Positions 27,037 through 35,235 of a stretch of DNA of 64,000 nucleotides are shown piece after piece; the stretch's first letter is position 1; every line of letters begins with the position of its first letter. Below the pieces are notes generated by a model. The model made no database searches. It was not told the origin of the DNA and was given only the letters and a program-made list of their open reading frames with translations. Source of the stretch: Treponema sp. (lineage in GTDB: Bacteria > Spirochaetota > Spirochaetia > Treponematales > Treponemataceae); contig JAKSTQ010000004.1 in the NCBI GenBank assembly GCA_024402475.1, positions 1-64,000 of the forward strand, given 5' to 3'. The position numbers and the translations under genes are program-made.

Positions 27037-28385
27037 TTTGATTCTCCATTTTCAGATATTTCAGTATTTTGAATAAGGCTTCCAAATGGAAGACCAAGTG
27101 TGTATTCAAGTTTAAGAATTGCAGAAAGCAGGTTGAATCGTTCTGCGTATAAATTATTTTTTGCAGTTTCCAGGCTGTACTGTGAATTAACAAGGCTCAG
27201 ATAATCTTTACCACCACGACTGTAAGCAACGGAAGTCATGTTATAGGAACGCTGTGCAAGATTAACATTGGCATCAAGCGCTGTAAGTGTGTTCTGGCTT
27301 TTTTTAATCTGGTTCAGGGCAGTTTTAATTTCAATGTCTGCATCCTGAATTTTCTGCTGGAGGTCCAGTTCTGCAAGTTTAACCTGATCTTTGTAAGCTG
27401 CAATTGCATCTGCTGTTTTTGTCCATGGCAGGTAAGCGTCAATCGGAAGTGTTACAGAAAGAGAAAGTGAACCTGTATCCCTTGTGGCTCCTGTAGAGCT
27501 TGAATAAGTCGGAGAATAGCTCCAGCCTGCGCTGATTGCTGGTGTCCAGTTTGAAAGGCGGGAATTAAGAAGGTTTGCTTTTGCAAGTTCAAGTTTTCCT
27601 TTTGCAATAAGAAGACCGGGAATTTCTTCAACTTTGTACTGAGGGTTGATTTCAATTTTTGAGTAGTCAGTATCAAGAGTGCCGTCAAGAATGATTTCTT
27701 TGTCCTGAGGAATCCCGAGTGTGTTTTTAAAGACTGCAATGTCATTTGTGTATGTAATCTGTCTTGCTTCGAGTTTTGGTTTTGACTGCTCGTAGTTTAC
27801 CTGACTTGAAAGTACATCAAGCTGTGAAATTGAGCCCATTCTGTACATGCTGGCAGTCTGATTGTACTGTTTGCGGGCGGTTTCTACCGAAGCTTCCATG
27901 AGCTTGATTTCTTCTTTTTCAAGGAGAAGTGAATAAAATGAAATGCGGACAGACATTTCGATTTTGCGAACTGCATCATCGTATGATAAAAGTCCGTTTT
28001 CGTAAGAAGTTTTTGCAGCCTTAATCTGTGATGCAAGGCTTGCAGAAAGATTCATGCTGACGCGAGCCGTAAAGGTGTTGGAAAACTGTTCTCCGAAAGT
28101 GCTGTTTGAAGTTGAAAAACTGTCAGAAACAGAAAGGCTTGGAGAGATGGAATTCCAGCTGTGATTGTATGCCCGCTTTGAAGCATCAAGATTCACTTTG
28201 CTTTGTTTAAGGGATATATTATTTTTGACTGCAAGATCTACTGCATTATCGATTGTAAGTGTAAGTGCCTGTTCTTTTTGTTCTTCAATATTACTTTGCG
28301 CTTCCTGTGAAAAAATCAAAGGCGTACAGGTTAAACTTAAAAAAACAACAGAACAAATAACCCGTCTTGAATGACGAAACTGCAT
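27033..28385 (-). CDS. TolC-like outer-membrane efflux factor (450 aa)
   Basis: A signal peptide (cleavage near FSQEAQ) is followed by the duplicated helical OEP pattern: LTIDNAVDLAVKNN at the start of the first repeat, a long helix with SQLDVLSSQVNYEQSK, and a matching second repeat ending SLVNSQYSLETAKNNLYAER. It forms the outer-membrane channel of the pump encoded downstream. First gene of the operon, with a good AAGGAG. No regulator gene lies beside it. Confidence 0.9.
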   Translation of the reverse strand: MQFRHSRRVICSVVFLSLTCTPLIFSQEAQSNIEEQKEQALTLTIDNAVDLAVKNNISLKQSKVNLDASKRAYNHSWNSISPSLSVSDSFSTSNSTFGEQFSNTFTARVSMNLSASLASQIKAAKTSYENGLLSYDDAVRKIEMSVRISFYSLLLEKEEIKLMEASVETARKQYNQTASMYRMGSISQLDVLSSQVNYEQSKPKLEARQITYTNDIAVFKNTLGIPQDKEIILDGTLDTDYSKIEINPQYKVEEIPGLLIAKGKLELAKANLLNSRLSNWTPAISAGWSYSPTYSSSTGATRDTGSLSLSVTLPIDAYLPWTKTADAIAAYKDQVKLAELDLQQKIQDADIEIKTALNQIKKSQNTLTALDANVNLAQRSYNMTSVAYSRGGKDYLSLVNSQYSLETAKNNLYAERFNLLSAILKLEYTLGLPFGSLIQNTEISENGESK

Positions 28386-28598
28386 TCTTTTCTCCTTAAG
28401 AAAAGTATTTGTTACCGTAAAAATGATAACTTTTTTCTATTATTATAATGAATTTATCGGCAGTTTGATACGCAAAAAAAAGTAAATTAAAACATTCTAA
28501 TCTTTAAAAATTGGCTTACTGGCAGCCTTTTATTGGCGGAAAAAACTTGTTTTTGAGAGGATATTCTCGTTTTTTTTCTATTATGTTATATTAAAGTC

Positions 28599-29252
28599 AT
28601 GATTAAACTTGTTGCTTTTTTAGGAAATTACGGTAAGGAATATGAACGCACCCGTCATAATACAGCATGGCAGTTTGCGGACAGCCTGCCTTTTTACAGC
28701 CGTTTAAACTGGAATCAGAAATTTCAGGGACAATATGCCCAGGTTGATTTTAATGTATTTTGTGAATGGGTAAAGCAGTTTTATCCTCAGCTTTGCAAGG
28801 AAGACGGTTCGCTTGTAATGCCTAAAAATCCGCCGGATAAAATATTCTTTCTTAAACCTGAAACCTACATGAACCTTTCCGGCGACAGTATCATTAAAGT
28901 TGCTCAGTTTTATAAGATCAAACCGGATGAAATTATGGTTGTCCATGATGAACTTGAACTGGTTCCGGGAATCTATAGCCTTAAGTGGGGCGGCGGACTT
29001 GCAGGCCATAATGGTTTGCGTTCTACAAAAGCCGTTTTAGGAACTGCTGACTTCTGGCGTATCCGTTTTGGAATCGGCCGGCCTGCAGGTAAAGATATTG
29101 CAGATTATGTTTTAAGCAATTTTACAGGTGACGAAGCTATTACAATGAGTCTTGCATATCAGGCTGCCGGAGAACTTCTGGCCCGTGCTCTTATGGCAAG
29201 TGATGCGCAGCGGCTTTTACCTTTGTGGGCAAAAAAGAAAGCAGGAGAGTAA
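28599..29252 (+). CDS. pth: Peptidyl-tRNA hydrolase (217 aa)
   Basis: It frees tRNA from prematurely released peptidyl-tRNA. Conserved sites: catalytic His in TRHNTAW, Asn in PETYMNLSG, the HDELELVPG strand with the catalytic Asp, and GGLAGHNGLRS. The first loop reads LGNYGKEY instead of the usual LGNPG, and about 20 extra residues precede the PETYMNLS strand, which explains the above-average length. The stop is 6 nt before mazG, so the two genes are co-transcribed. Confidence 0.93.
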   Translation: MIKLVAFLGNYGKEYERTRHNTAWQFADSLPFYSRLNWNQKFQGQYAQVDFNVFCEWVKQFYPQLCKEDGSLVMPKNPPDKIFFLKPETYMNLSGDSIIKVAQFYKIKPDEIMVVHDELELVPGIYSLKWGGGLAGHNGLRSTKAVLGTADFWRIRFGIGRPAGKDIADYVLSNFTGDEAITMSLAYQAAGELLARALMASDAQRLLPLWAKKKAGE

Positions 29253-29258
29253 AGTTTT

Positions 29259-30125
29259 ATGATTGATAAGGAAACAAGCGACAGACTTTGTGTAAGACAG
29301 GATAATGCAAAGGATGCGTTCAACAGACTTTATGAAGTCGTACAGGTTTTGCGATGTCCTGACGGCTGTCCCTGGGATAGAGAACAGACTCCTGTTACAA
29401 TGCGTGCAGATTTAATCGAAGAAGTTTTTGAAGCCGTTGACGCAATTACACAGAATGACAGTGAACATGCAAAAGAAGAACTAGGCGATGTAATGCTCAA
29501 CACAACAATGATTGCATATATGTATGAACAGGAAGGCGCTTTTGCTGTAAAAGACGTGTTCAACGAATTGTGCGATAAACTGATACGCCGCCATCCACAT
29601 GTATTCTGGCAGAGTGAAGGAAAAAGTCAGGCAGACAAACCTGTTTCTAATGCCGGTGAAGTTTTGAGCCAGTGGGATAAGATTAAAGCGAATGTAGAAG
29701 GCCGTGGCGGAAAATGCATTCTTGATGAAGTTCCTGACGGATTTCCTCCTTTACTTAAAGCGTATAAATATCAGAAAAAAGCCGCAAAGAAAGGTTTTGA
29801 CTGGGGAACTGCAGAAGGCGCAAAAGCAAAAATTACAGAGGAACTTCTTGAAGTAGAAGAAGCGCAGAAAAACTGTAATGAAAATGACAGTGCGTCTTTG
29901 GCTCACCTTGAAGAAGAAGCAGGCGATCTTTTGTTTGCAGCAGTAAATTATATCCGTAAACTTGGTGTAAATCCTGATGTAGCTCTTGCCCGCTGCAATG
30001 AAAAATTCTACCGCCGTTTCAGTTATGTTCAGAAAAAAATGGAAGAAACTGATCAGCAGATGATTCAGGAAAATCTTGATGTTATGGACAGTTACTGGAA
30101 CGAAGCAAAGAAAAACGAAAAATAA
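29259..30125 (+). CDS. mazG: Nucleoside triphosphate pyrophosphohydrolase MazG (288 aa)
   Basis: It hydrolyses NTPs and dNTPs to monophosphates, cleaning non-canonical nucleotides or tuning (p)ppGpp-linked starvation signals. The MazG signature LRCPDGCPWDREQT is at residues 31-44. Next come the metal-binding EEVFEAVDAI and EELGDVMLN motifs, and a second, degenerate repeat with EELLEVEEAQ and EEEAGDLLFA. Length and two-repeat structure match E. coli-type MazG. GGAGAG stands before the ATG. Confidence 0.94.
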   Translation: MIDKETSDRLCVRQDNAKDAFNRLYEVVQVLRCPDGCPWDREQTPVTMRADLIEEVFEAVDAITQNDSEHAKEELGDVMLNTTMIAYMYEQEGAFAVKDVFNELCDKLIRRHPHVFWQSEGKSQADKPVSNAGEVLSQWDKIKANVEGRGGKCILDEVPDGFPPLLKAYKYQKKAAKKGFDWGTAEGAKAKITEELLEVEEAQKNCNENDSASLAHLEEEAGDLLFAAVNYIRKLGVNPDVALARCNEKFYRRFSYVQKKMEETDQQMIQENLDVMDSYWNEAKKNEK

Positions 30126-30145
30126 TTTTGTTCAATAACGGGAAA

Positions 30146-30190
30146 TGGAATGAGCAGAACAAAACTGGCTGTTTTGCATTGCTTATTCCA
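30146..30190 (+). terminator. Long hairpin after mazG
   Basis: TGGAATGAGCA pairs with TGCTTATTCCA, and CAAAAC with GTTTTG inside it. No T-run follows, so stopping may be incomplete. The right arm also overlaps a possible -35 (TTGCAT, 30174-30179) for the next transcript, with TATGCT at 30197-30202. Confidence 0.45.
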
Positions 30191-30219
30191 TGATTATATG
30201 CTATCTTAACTTACATAAT

Positions 30220-30268
30220 TTGCAGTTCGTTCCTACCATCCTGCAAATAAAATATTAAAACTAGGGGG
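30220..30268 (+). promoter_or_regulatory. preQ1-I riboswitch
   Basis: The stem TTGCAG (30220-30225) pairs with CTGCAA (30241-30246) around a loop containing GTTC ... CTACC. An A-rich tail follows, ending AAAACTAGGGGG (30257-30268). Stem, loop and tail fit the class I preQ1 aptamer, in which the tail docks into the loop to form an H-type pseudoknot. Here the tail contains the AGGGGG ribosome-binding site 10 nt before the ATG, so ligand binding should block translation. The downstream gene is a queuosine-precursor transporter, which supports the call. Confidence 0.8.
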
Positions 30269-30277
30269 CTTAGTATT

Positions 30278-31027
30278 ATGGGTGTAAAAAATCCCAGACT
30301 CATCTTTAAAGAAGTATCGGTACTTCTTCGTTCAATTCCTTCTTGGGTCACAGCTTTGTTTGTGGCATCTCTTATTGCAATGAATCTTCTTGCAAACAAA
30401 TCTATTGCCGGCTTACCTGACTGGCTTGCACTTGATGCAGGTTTCCTTTTCAGCTGGGTTGGTTTTGCAATGATGGACATGACAGTTAAACGTTTTGGTG
30501 CAAGGGCATCAAATTACCTGTGTGTGTTTGCGCTGTTTGCAAATCTCGTTGTTATCTGTCTTTTCTTTGGTGCTTCTCTTGTGCCTGGTTTCTGGAGTTC
30601 TGCGTTTACTGAATCTGGGGATGTGGATATGGCATTGAATGATGCTGTGAATCAGATTTTTGCAGGGAACTGGTTCATTGTGTTTGGAAGTTCCATGGCA
30701 TTTTTGACTTCAGGAATTTTCAATAACTGTGTAAATGCATTGATCGGCCGTGTTTTTAAGAAAGATGGTTTTGGAACATTTGCAGTGCGTTCATATGTTT
30801 CTACATTTTTAGGACAGTTTGTTGATAACCTTGTTTTTGCTTTGATTGTAAGCCTTCATCTTTTTGGATGGACTTTGCTTCAGTCGGTTACCTGTGCTTT
30901 GACAGGAGCCATTGCTGAACTTCTGATGGAAATTATTTTTTCTCCGTTGAATTACAAGGTTGCCAAAAGCTGGGAAAAACATAATATCGGTAAAGAATAT
31001 TTTGATCTTGTCGGAGCAGGAAAATAA
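30278..31027 (+). CDS. Queuosine precursor transporter, VUT/YhhQ family (249 aa)
   Basis: An inner-membrane protein with about six or seven hydrophobic helices that imports preQ0, preQ1 or queuine for tRNA modification. The family pattern is visible: VASLIAMNLLANKSI near the N-terminus, FSWVGFAMMDMTVKRFG, and FVDNLVFALI in a late helix. The 5' leader carries a preQ1 riboswitch, which independently links the gene to queuosine. It lies directly against the SDR gene (TAA then ATG). Confidence 0.88.
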   Translation: MGVKNPRLIFKEVSVLLRSIPSWVTALFVASLIAMNLLANKSIAGLPDWLALDAGFLFSWVGFAMMDMTVKRFGARASNYLCVFALFANLVVICLFFGASLVPGFWSSAFTESGDVDMALNDAVNQIFAGNWFIVFGSSMAFLTSGIFNNCVNALIGRVFKKDGFGTFAVRSYVSTFLGQFVDNLVFALIVSLHLFGWTLLQSVTCALTGAIAELLMEIIFSPLNYKVAKSWEKHNIGKEYFDLVGAGK

Positions 31028-31684
31028 ATGAAAGTTCTTGTTACAGGTTCATCAAAAGGAATCGGAAAAGCTATATGTGAATTGTTTCTGGAAAACGGAC
31101 ATGAAGTTATCGGTTTTGATATTCTTGAACCATCTGTTGTACACAAAAATTATATTCACTATATTGCAGATGTTTCAAAGCCTCAGACTTTTCCTGACCT
31201 TTCCGGAATCGAAATTCTTGTGAACAATGCAGGCGTTCAGAACAATAATGATATAGACGTTAACTTAAAAGGAACGATTAACGTAACGGAAAAATATATT
31301 TCTCCTTCTATAAAATCAGTTCTTAATGTCTGTTCTACAAGTGCCCATAATGGAGCAGAGTTTCCGCAGTACTGTGCATCCAAAGGCGGAATTCTTACTT
31401 ATACAAAAAATCTTGCATCCCGTCTTTCAAAATATGGTGCAACCTGTAACAGCATAAGTCCCGGTGGAGTGACGACTGACCTTAACCGCCCTGTAATGGA
31501 TGACAAAAATTTGTGGAATCAGATTATGGACCTGACTCCATTACGCAAATGGGCGAGTGTAGAAGAAATTGCACAGTGGGTTTATTTTTTGACTTGTGTG
31601 AATAAAAGTGCCACAGGAATTGATGTCATTATTGATAACGGCGAAAATACCTGCGGTGCAAAATTCATCTGGCCTGAAGAATAA
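31028..31684 (+). CDS. Short-chain dehydrogenase/reductase (218 aa)
   Basis: An NAD(P)-dependent oxidoreductase of the classical SDR family. The Rossmann motif TGSSKGIG is at residues 7-14, the NNAG motif follows at about 65, a catalytic Ser lies in VCSTSAH and the YCASKGG segment supplies Tyr and Lys. The region between the cofactor site and NNAG is shortened, so the enzyme is smaller than the usual 250. The ATG directly follows the transporter stop, hence co-expression. The substrate is unknown. Confidence 0.88.
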   Translation: MKVLVTGSSKGIGKAICELFLENGHEVIGFDILEPSVVHKNYIHYIADVSKPQTFPDLSGIEILVNNAGVQNNNDIDVNLKGTINVTEKYISPSIKSVLNVCSTSAHNGAEFPQYCASKGGILTYTKNLASRLSKYGATCNSISPGGVTTDLNRPVMDDKNLWNQIMDLTPLRKWASVEEIAQWVYFLTCVNKSATGIDVIIDNGENTCGAKFIWPEE

Positions 31685-31713
31685 TATATATACGCAAATA
31701 TACCGTTTTATGC

Positions 31714-31719
31714 TATAAT
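31714..31719 (+). promoter_or_regulatory. -10 box 6 nt before a start codon
   Basis: A perfect TATAAT lies so close to the ATG at 31726 that the transcript would start at or near the start codon. A short AGGG between them could instead serve a longer transcript. No convincing -35 is seen. Confidence 0.4.
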
Positions 31720-31725
31720 AGGGAT

Positions 31726-32301
31726 ATGAAGAAAAGTATTTACATTTTTATTATATCCCTGTTAGTGATTCTTTCAGGATGTAAATCAACTCAGGTTGAA
31801 TCCGATCCTGAAACTGCATTAGAACAGACTCATGAAACATGGCCTGCAATTACTTCTTTATCTGCGCTTGAAGGAAAGTGGCAGTCAGAAGATTCCTATT
31901 ACGAATATCCTTTTGTTCTTAAAAACGGCGAATATCTGCTGTATGCCAGCGAATTTAGAGATGATACCCAGTTATGGCTGAAGTACGCAGAAAATAATAA
32001 TCTTGATGTAAATGATTTATGGCAAAAGCGATTTGCCTGTATTTATGATATCTATAAAGCACCATATCCTTATGCAGATGAAAACGGCGTTGAGCTTGGA
32101 CTTAAGTTAAAGCTCAAAGACGGACTTATTTATTCTTTTCGTGTAATGCTTATTCCTTCAAAACTTTTGCTTGATAATAAAGAATTTTTCAGATTAAGTC
32201 CTGACGGAAAAACTCTTGCAGAATCCGGAATATTTAAATTCCATTCATCAGTTTTTCCTGACAAATTCAGCGAACCTAAAGAATATCAAAAAGTGGAATA
32301 G
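31726..32301 (+). CDS. Lipoprotein of unknown function (191 aa)
   Basis: The signal ends in VILSGCKS, a good lipobox with Cys at residue 19. The mature part starts with a charged spacer and a WPAITSLSALEGKWQSED segment that looks like the first strand of a lipocalin-like barrel (EGKW). No catalytic motif is seen. It is 3 nt upstream of the patatin gene and probably in the same operon, so the pair may act together on membrane lipids; that is inference. Confidence 0.72.
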   Translation: MKKSIYIFIISLLVILSGCKSTQVESDPETALEQTHETWPAITSLSALEGKWQSEDSYYEYPFVLKNGEYLLYASEFRDDTQLWLKYAENNNLDVNDLWQKRFACIYDIYKAPYPYADENGVELGLKLKLKDGLIYSFRVMLIPSKLLLDNKEFFRLSPDGKTLAESGIFKFHSSVFPDKFSEPKEYQKVE

Positions 32302-32304
32302 ATT

Positions 32305-33189
32305 ATGAATTTAAAGAGAATATTATACAGCCTTATAATTTGTTTTGGATTGAGCTGCGTTTACAGCCAGGAATATGGTCTTGTTCTTTCTGGCGGCGGC
32401 GGAAAAGGTGCTTATGAAGTCGGTGTCTGGAAAGCTCTTAAAGAATATGGAATTGCTGACCGCGTTACAGTAATTTCAGGAACTTCTGTAGGCGGCCTTA
32501 ATGCCGGTCTTTTTGCCTGCGAAGCTTATGACACAATTGAATATATCTGGAAATATATTGTTCCGAAAAAACTTCAGACAGAAGATTCCTTGATTTCGCA
32601 GGACGGACTGCGGGAAATTTTTAAAATCATTCACCTTAATAAAATAAGGGAAAATAAATATCCTCAGGTAATGGTTACCGCTGTCAGAAACCGTTTCAAG
32701 ACTGTAAAGGCAATTACAGGTAAGACTGGAAGTTATGCACACAGATTTTTGCTGAATGATGAAACTGATGTCGAAGAAATGAAAAATCTTCTTCTTGCAA
32801 CAAGCGCATTCCCTGTAATCTGTTCTCCGGTATTGCTGAAAGACGGTCACAAATATATTGACGGCGGCGGAAACTTTATGGGCGGCGATAATATTCCATG
32901 GAGCCCTGTTCTTGAACGCTATCCGGAAATTAAAAATCTTATCGTTGTGTATCTTGATAACAATCCTAAACATAGAATTAAAAAGATTTCTCATGATGAC
33001 CGTACTGTGCTTGAAATTATTCCGACTATTGCGATGACAGAACATTTTCTTGAAGGAACCGTTAATTTCTCTCAGATGCGAATCAGTCTTTTGATTCAGC
33101 AGGGATACGAAGATACTGTTAATGCACTTAAAATGCTTAAGATTAAAGGCAAAAAATTGTATCCTGTTTCTTCTTACTGGTTTGAATAA
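32305..33189 (+). CDS. Exported patatin-like phospholipase (294 aa)
   Basis: A lipid acyl hydrolase. A signal peptide (cleavage near VYSQE) precedes the oxyanion-hole loop SGGGGKGAYEVG, the nucleophile motif GTSVGG (Ser of the Ser-Asp dyad) and the DGGGN segment bearing the catalytic Asp. All active-site parts are present. Export indicates periplasmic, outer-membrane or secreted action. The length (294) fits single-domain bacterial patatins without a translocation barrel. Confidence 0.9.
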   Translation: MNLKRILYSLIICFGLSCVYSQEYGLVLSGGGGKGAYEVGVWKALKEYGIADRVTVISGTSVGGLNAGLFACEAYDTIEYIWKYIVPKKLQTEDSLISQDGLREIFKIIHLNKIRENKYPQVMVTAVRNRFKTVKAITGKTGSYAHRFLLNDETDVEEMKNLLLATSAFPVICSPVLLKDGHKYIDGGGNFMGGDNIPWSPVLERYPEIKNLIVVYLDNNPKHRIKKISHDDRTVLEIIPTIAMTEHFLEGTVNFSQMRISLLIQQGYEDTVNALKMLKIKGKKLYPVSSYWFE

Positions 33190-33250
33190 TCTTTTCAGCT
33201 GATTTGTAGGATATAGTTTTTATCTATAACAACGCATAAATAATTAGTAT

Positions 33251-33279
33251 TTTACAAAGAACGTAAAATTCCCTATATT
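33251..33279 (+). promoter_or_regulatory. Promoter of the MetQ-like gene
   Basis: TTTACA (33251-33256), 17 bp, then TATATT (33274-33279), 39 nt before the ATG. GGAGG precedes the start. Confidence 0.65.
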
Positions 33280-33318
33280 ATAAATATCAAAACACGAAAA
33301 CCTTATGGAGGCAAATAT

Positions 33319-34095
33319 ATGAAAAAAATTATTGCTATTGCTGCTGCTCTTGCTCTTACAGCAGGCGCTTTTGCACAGAAAATTAAAGTTGGTGCTACAC
33401 CAGAACCACACGCTGACCTTTTGAACCTTGTTAAGGCAGAACTCAAAGCAGAAGGCGTTGATCTTCAGGTTGTAGAATTTACAGATTACGTAACACCAAA
33501 TGATGCTTTGGAAACAGGTGACCTCGATGCTAACTTCTTCCAGCATCTTCCTTACCTTAATTCTTTCAACAAAGAACGTAACTATCATCTTGTTTCTGCA
33601 GGTGGTATCCATGTTGAACCAATCGCACTTTATTCAAAGAAAATCAAGAAGCTTGGTGATCTTCAGAAAAAAGCTGTAATTGCAATTCCTAATGACCCTA
33701 CAAATGAAGGTCGTGCTCTTTTGCTCCTTCAGTCTGCTGGTCTTATTAAGCTTGACCCTAAAGCTGGAATCACAGCAACACCTGTTGATATTAAAGAAAA
33801 CAAACTTAAGCTCAAGTTCAAGGAAATTGAAGCTGCTTCACTTCCACGTGTACTTGGTGACGTTGATGCTGCAATTATCAATGGTAACTATGCAATTCCT
33901 GCAGGGCTTGTTGCAACACGTGACGGTCTTTTTATCGAAGGTAAAGATTCACCTTACGTAAATATCATTGCTGTTAAAAAAGGCCGCGAAAATGACAAGG
34001 CAATCAAAGCTCTTGTAAAAGCACTTCAGAGTGATAAAGTTAAAAAGTATATTGCATCAAAATACAAGAACGGCGAAGTTGTTCCTGCATTCTAA
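33319..34095 (+). CDS. MetQ/NlpA-family substrate-binding protein (258 aa)
   Basis: A periplasmic binding protein for methionine-type ABC import, related to treponemal TpN32. Family motifs are KVGATPEPHADLL (after the signal), GDLDANFFQHLPYL and AAIINGNYAIPAGL. The signal peptide ends LTAGAFAQK with no Cys, so unlike most homologues it appears to be cleaved by signal peptidase I and not lipidated. No metN or metI gene is beside it. Codon use is highly biased, as in abundant proteins. Ligand methionine is inferred from the family. Confidence 0.88.
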   Translation: MKKIIAIAAALALTAGAFAQKIKVGATPEPHADLLNLVKAELKAEGVDLQVVEFTDYVTPNDALETGDLDANFFQHLPYLNSFNKERNYHLVSAGGIHVEPIALYSKKIKKLGDLQKKAVIAIPNDPTNEGRALLLLQSAGLIKLDPKAGITATPVDIKENKLKLKFKEIEAASLPRVLGDVDAAIINGNYAIPAGLVATRDGLFIEGKDSPYVNIIAVKKGRENDKAIKALVKALQSDKVKKYIASKYKNGEVVPAF

Positions 34096-34108
34096 TCTGT
34101 AATATAAG

Positions 34109-35122
34109 TTAACGCTTTACATCACCACAGCCGGTTACGATTCTGTAGCCGGCTTTTTTTATCTTTTGTGAAAGTTCGTTAAGGTAAGTTGAATTTTCTG
34201 TTGCTGAATTTTCTTTTCCGTTGTAAAGACTGTAGTTATTGTGGTTTTCTTTTGGAGTAAAGTTAGGCATAATGACATTGGCGCCGGATTTAAGGCCTTG
34301 AATGATTCCGTCTGGGGCAATGACTCCAAGTGCGGTAGTAGAAGGAATCAGGGCGTGGGGAAATTCAAGGCGGAGAATTGATATCAGTTTGAGGGTGAGG
34401 TTAAGGTCGCCGTCAGGTTCGCCTGCAAAAGGTGTCTGGTCATGATGAATGAAAGGACCTATGCCTATCATGTCCGGATCAAGTTCCCGCAAAAACTTTA
34501 TGTCTTCAATTAATGTGTCATAACTCCATCCTGGAGAGCCAACCATAAAACCGCTTCCTGTCTGGTATCCTGTTTTTTTTAAGTTGAATAAACATTTTAC
34601 ACGGTTTTCTATTGTCTGGTCTGCCGGATGAAGCTTTGCATAATGAACTGGATTTCTTGTTTCGTGTCTTAATAAAAATCTTTGTGCACCGGCATTAAAA
34701 AGTTTCTGGTAGGAATCAAGACTTCGTTCGCCTATGGAAAGAGTAACGGTGCAATCAGAAAATTCAGCTTTTATCTGTTTTATGATTTCAGAAAGAATTT
34801 CATCAGTAAAATACGGATCTTCGCCGCCTTGTAATACAAATGTTCTGCAGCCTGCAATATAAGCATTTTTGCATGCATCAAGAATTTGTTTTGTGCAAAG
34901 GCGGTAACGGGAAAGTTTTGAGTTTTGTGCACGGATGCCGCAGTAATAACAGTTGTTTTTACAGTGATTTGTAAATTCGATTAATCCCCGGATATAAACG
35001 TCATCACCATAAACTGCACGTCGTACACAGTCTGCTTTTGAAAATAATTTTTCCGACGGGAAGTTATGAGAAAAAATTTCTTTTAATTGTGAATCAGAAA
35101 ATTTTGCAGGCTGAGGATTCAT
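34109..35122 (-). CDS. hydE: [FeFe]-hydrogenase maturase HydE, radical SAM (338 aa)
   Basis: A radical S-adenosylmethionine enzyme that helps build the diiron subcluster of [FeFe] hydrogenase. The cluster motif CKNNCYYC follows the HydE-typical RGLIEFTNH. Further family marks are FVLQGGEDPYFTD, GAQRFLLRHET, MVGSPGW and IGPFIHHDQTPFAG. I use the ATG at 35122; a GTG at 35140 adds six residues. hydF and hydG are not adjacent. H2 metabolism fits a gut anaerobe. Biotin synthase and PylB are related but fit less well. Confidence 0.88.
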   Translation of the reverse strand: MNPQPAKFSDSQLKEIFSHNFPSEKLFSKADCVRRAVYGDDVYIRGLIEFTNHCKNNCYYCGIRAQNSKLSRYRLCTKQILDACKNAYIAGCRTFVLQGGEDPYFTDEILSEIIKQIKAEFSDCTVTLSIGERSLDSYQKLFNAGAQRFLLRHETRNPVHYAKLHPADQTIENRVKCLFNLKKTGYQTGSGFMVGSPGWSYDTLIEDIKFLRELDPDMIGIGPFIHHDQTPFAGEPDGDLNLTLKLISILRLEFPHALIPSTTALGVIAPDGIIQGLKSGANVIMPNFTPKENHNNYSLYNGKENSATENSTYLNELSQKIKKAGYRIVTGCGDVKR

Positions 35123-35141
35123 ATATAAACTATATAGCACA

Positions 35142-35218
35142 ATTTAAAAAAAATGTCATTTCAAGCGCTTTGTCTTACAGAGGTTTAGAATCTCTGATTG
35201 CGCTGGAAATGACATTTT
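35142..35218 (-). terminator. Large nested hairpin terminator after gltD
   Basis: The outer arms 35150-35168 and 35200-35218 pair over about 19 bp with one mismatch. An inner stem CAGAGGTT/AATCTCTG is capped by TAG. On the minus strand eight T residues follow. The outer ends (TGTCATTTC ... GAAATGACA) resemble dispersed palindromic repeats in other genomes. Confidence 0.75.
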
Positions 35219-35235
35219 GCTACAGGCAGCTTAAA

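Noticed and set aside
28386..28598. RNA gene between the efflux operon and pth
   Set aside because: Only an AT-rich divergent promoter region; no cloverleaf or strong structure was seen.
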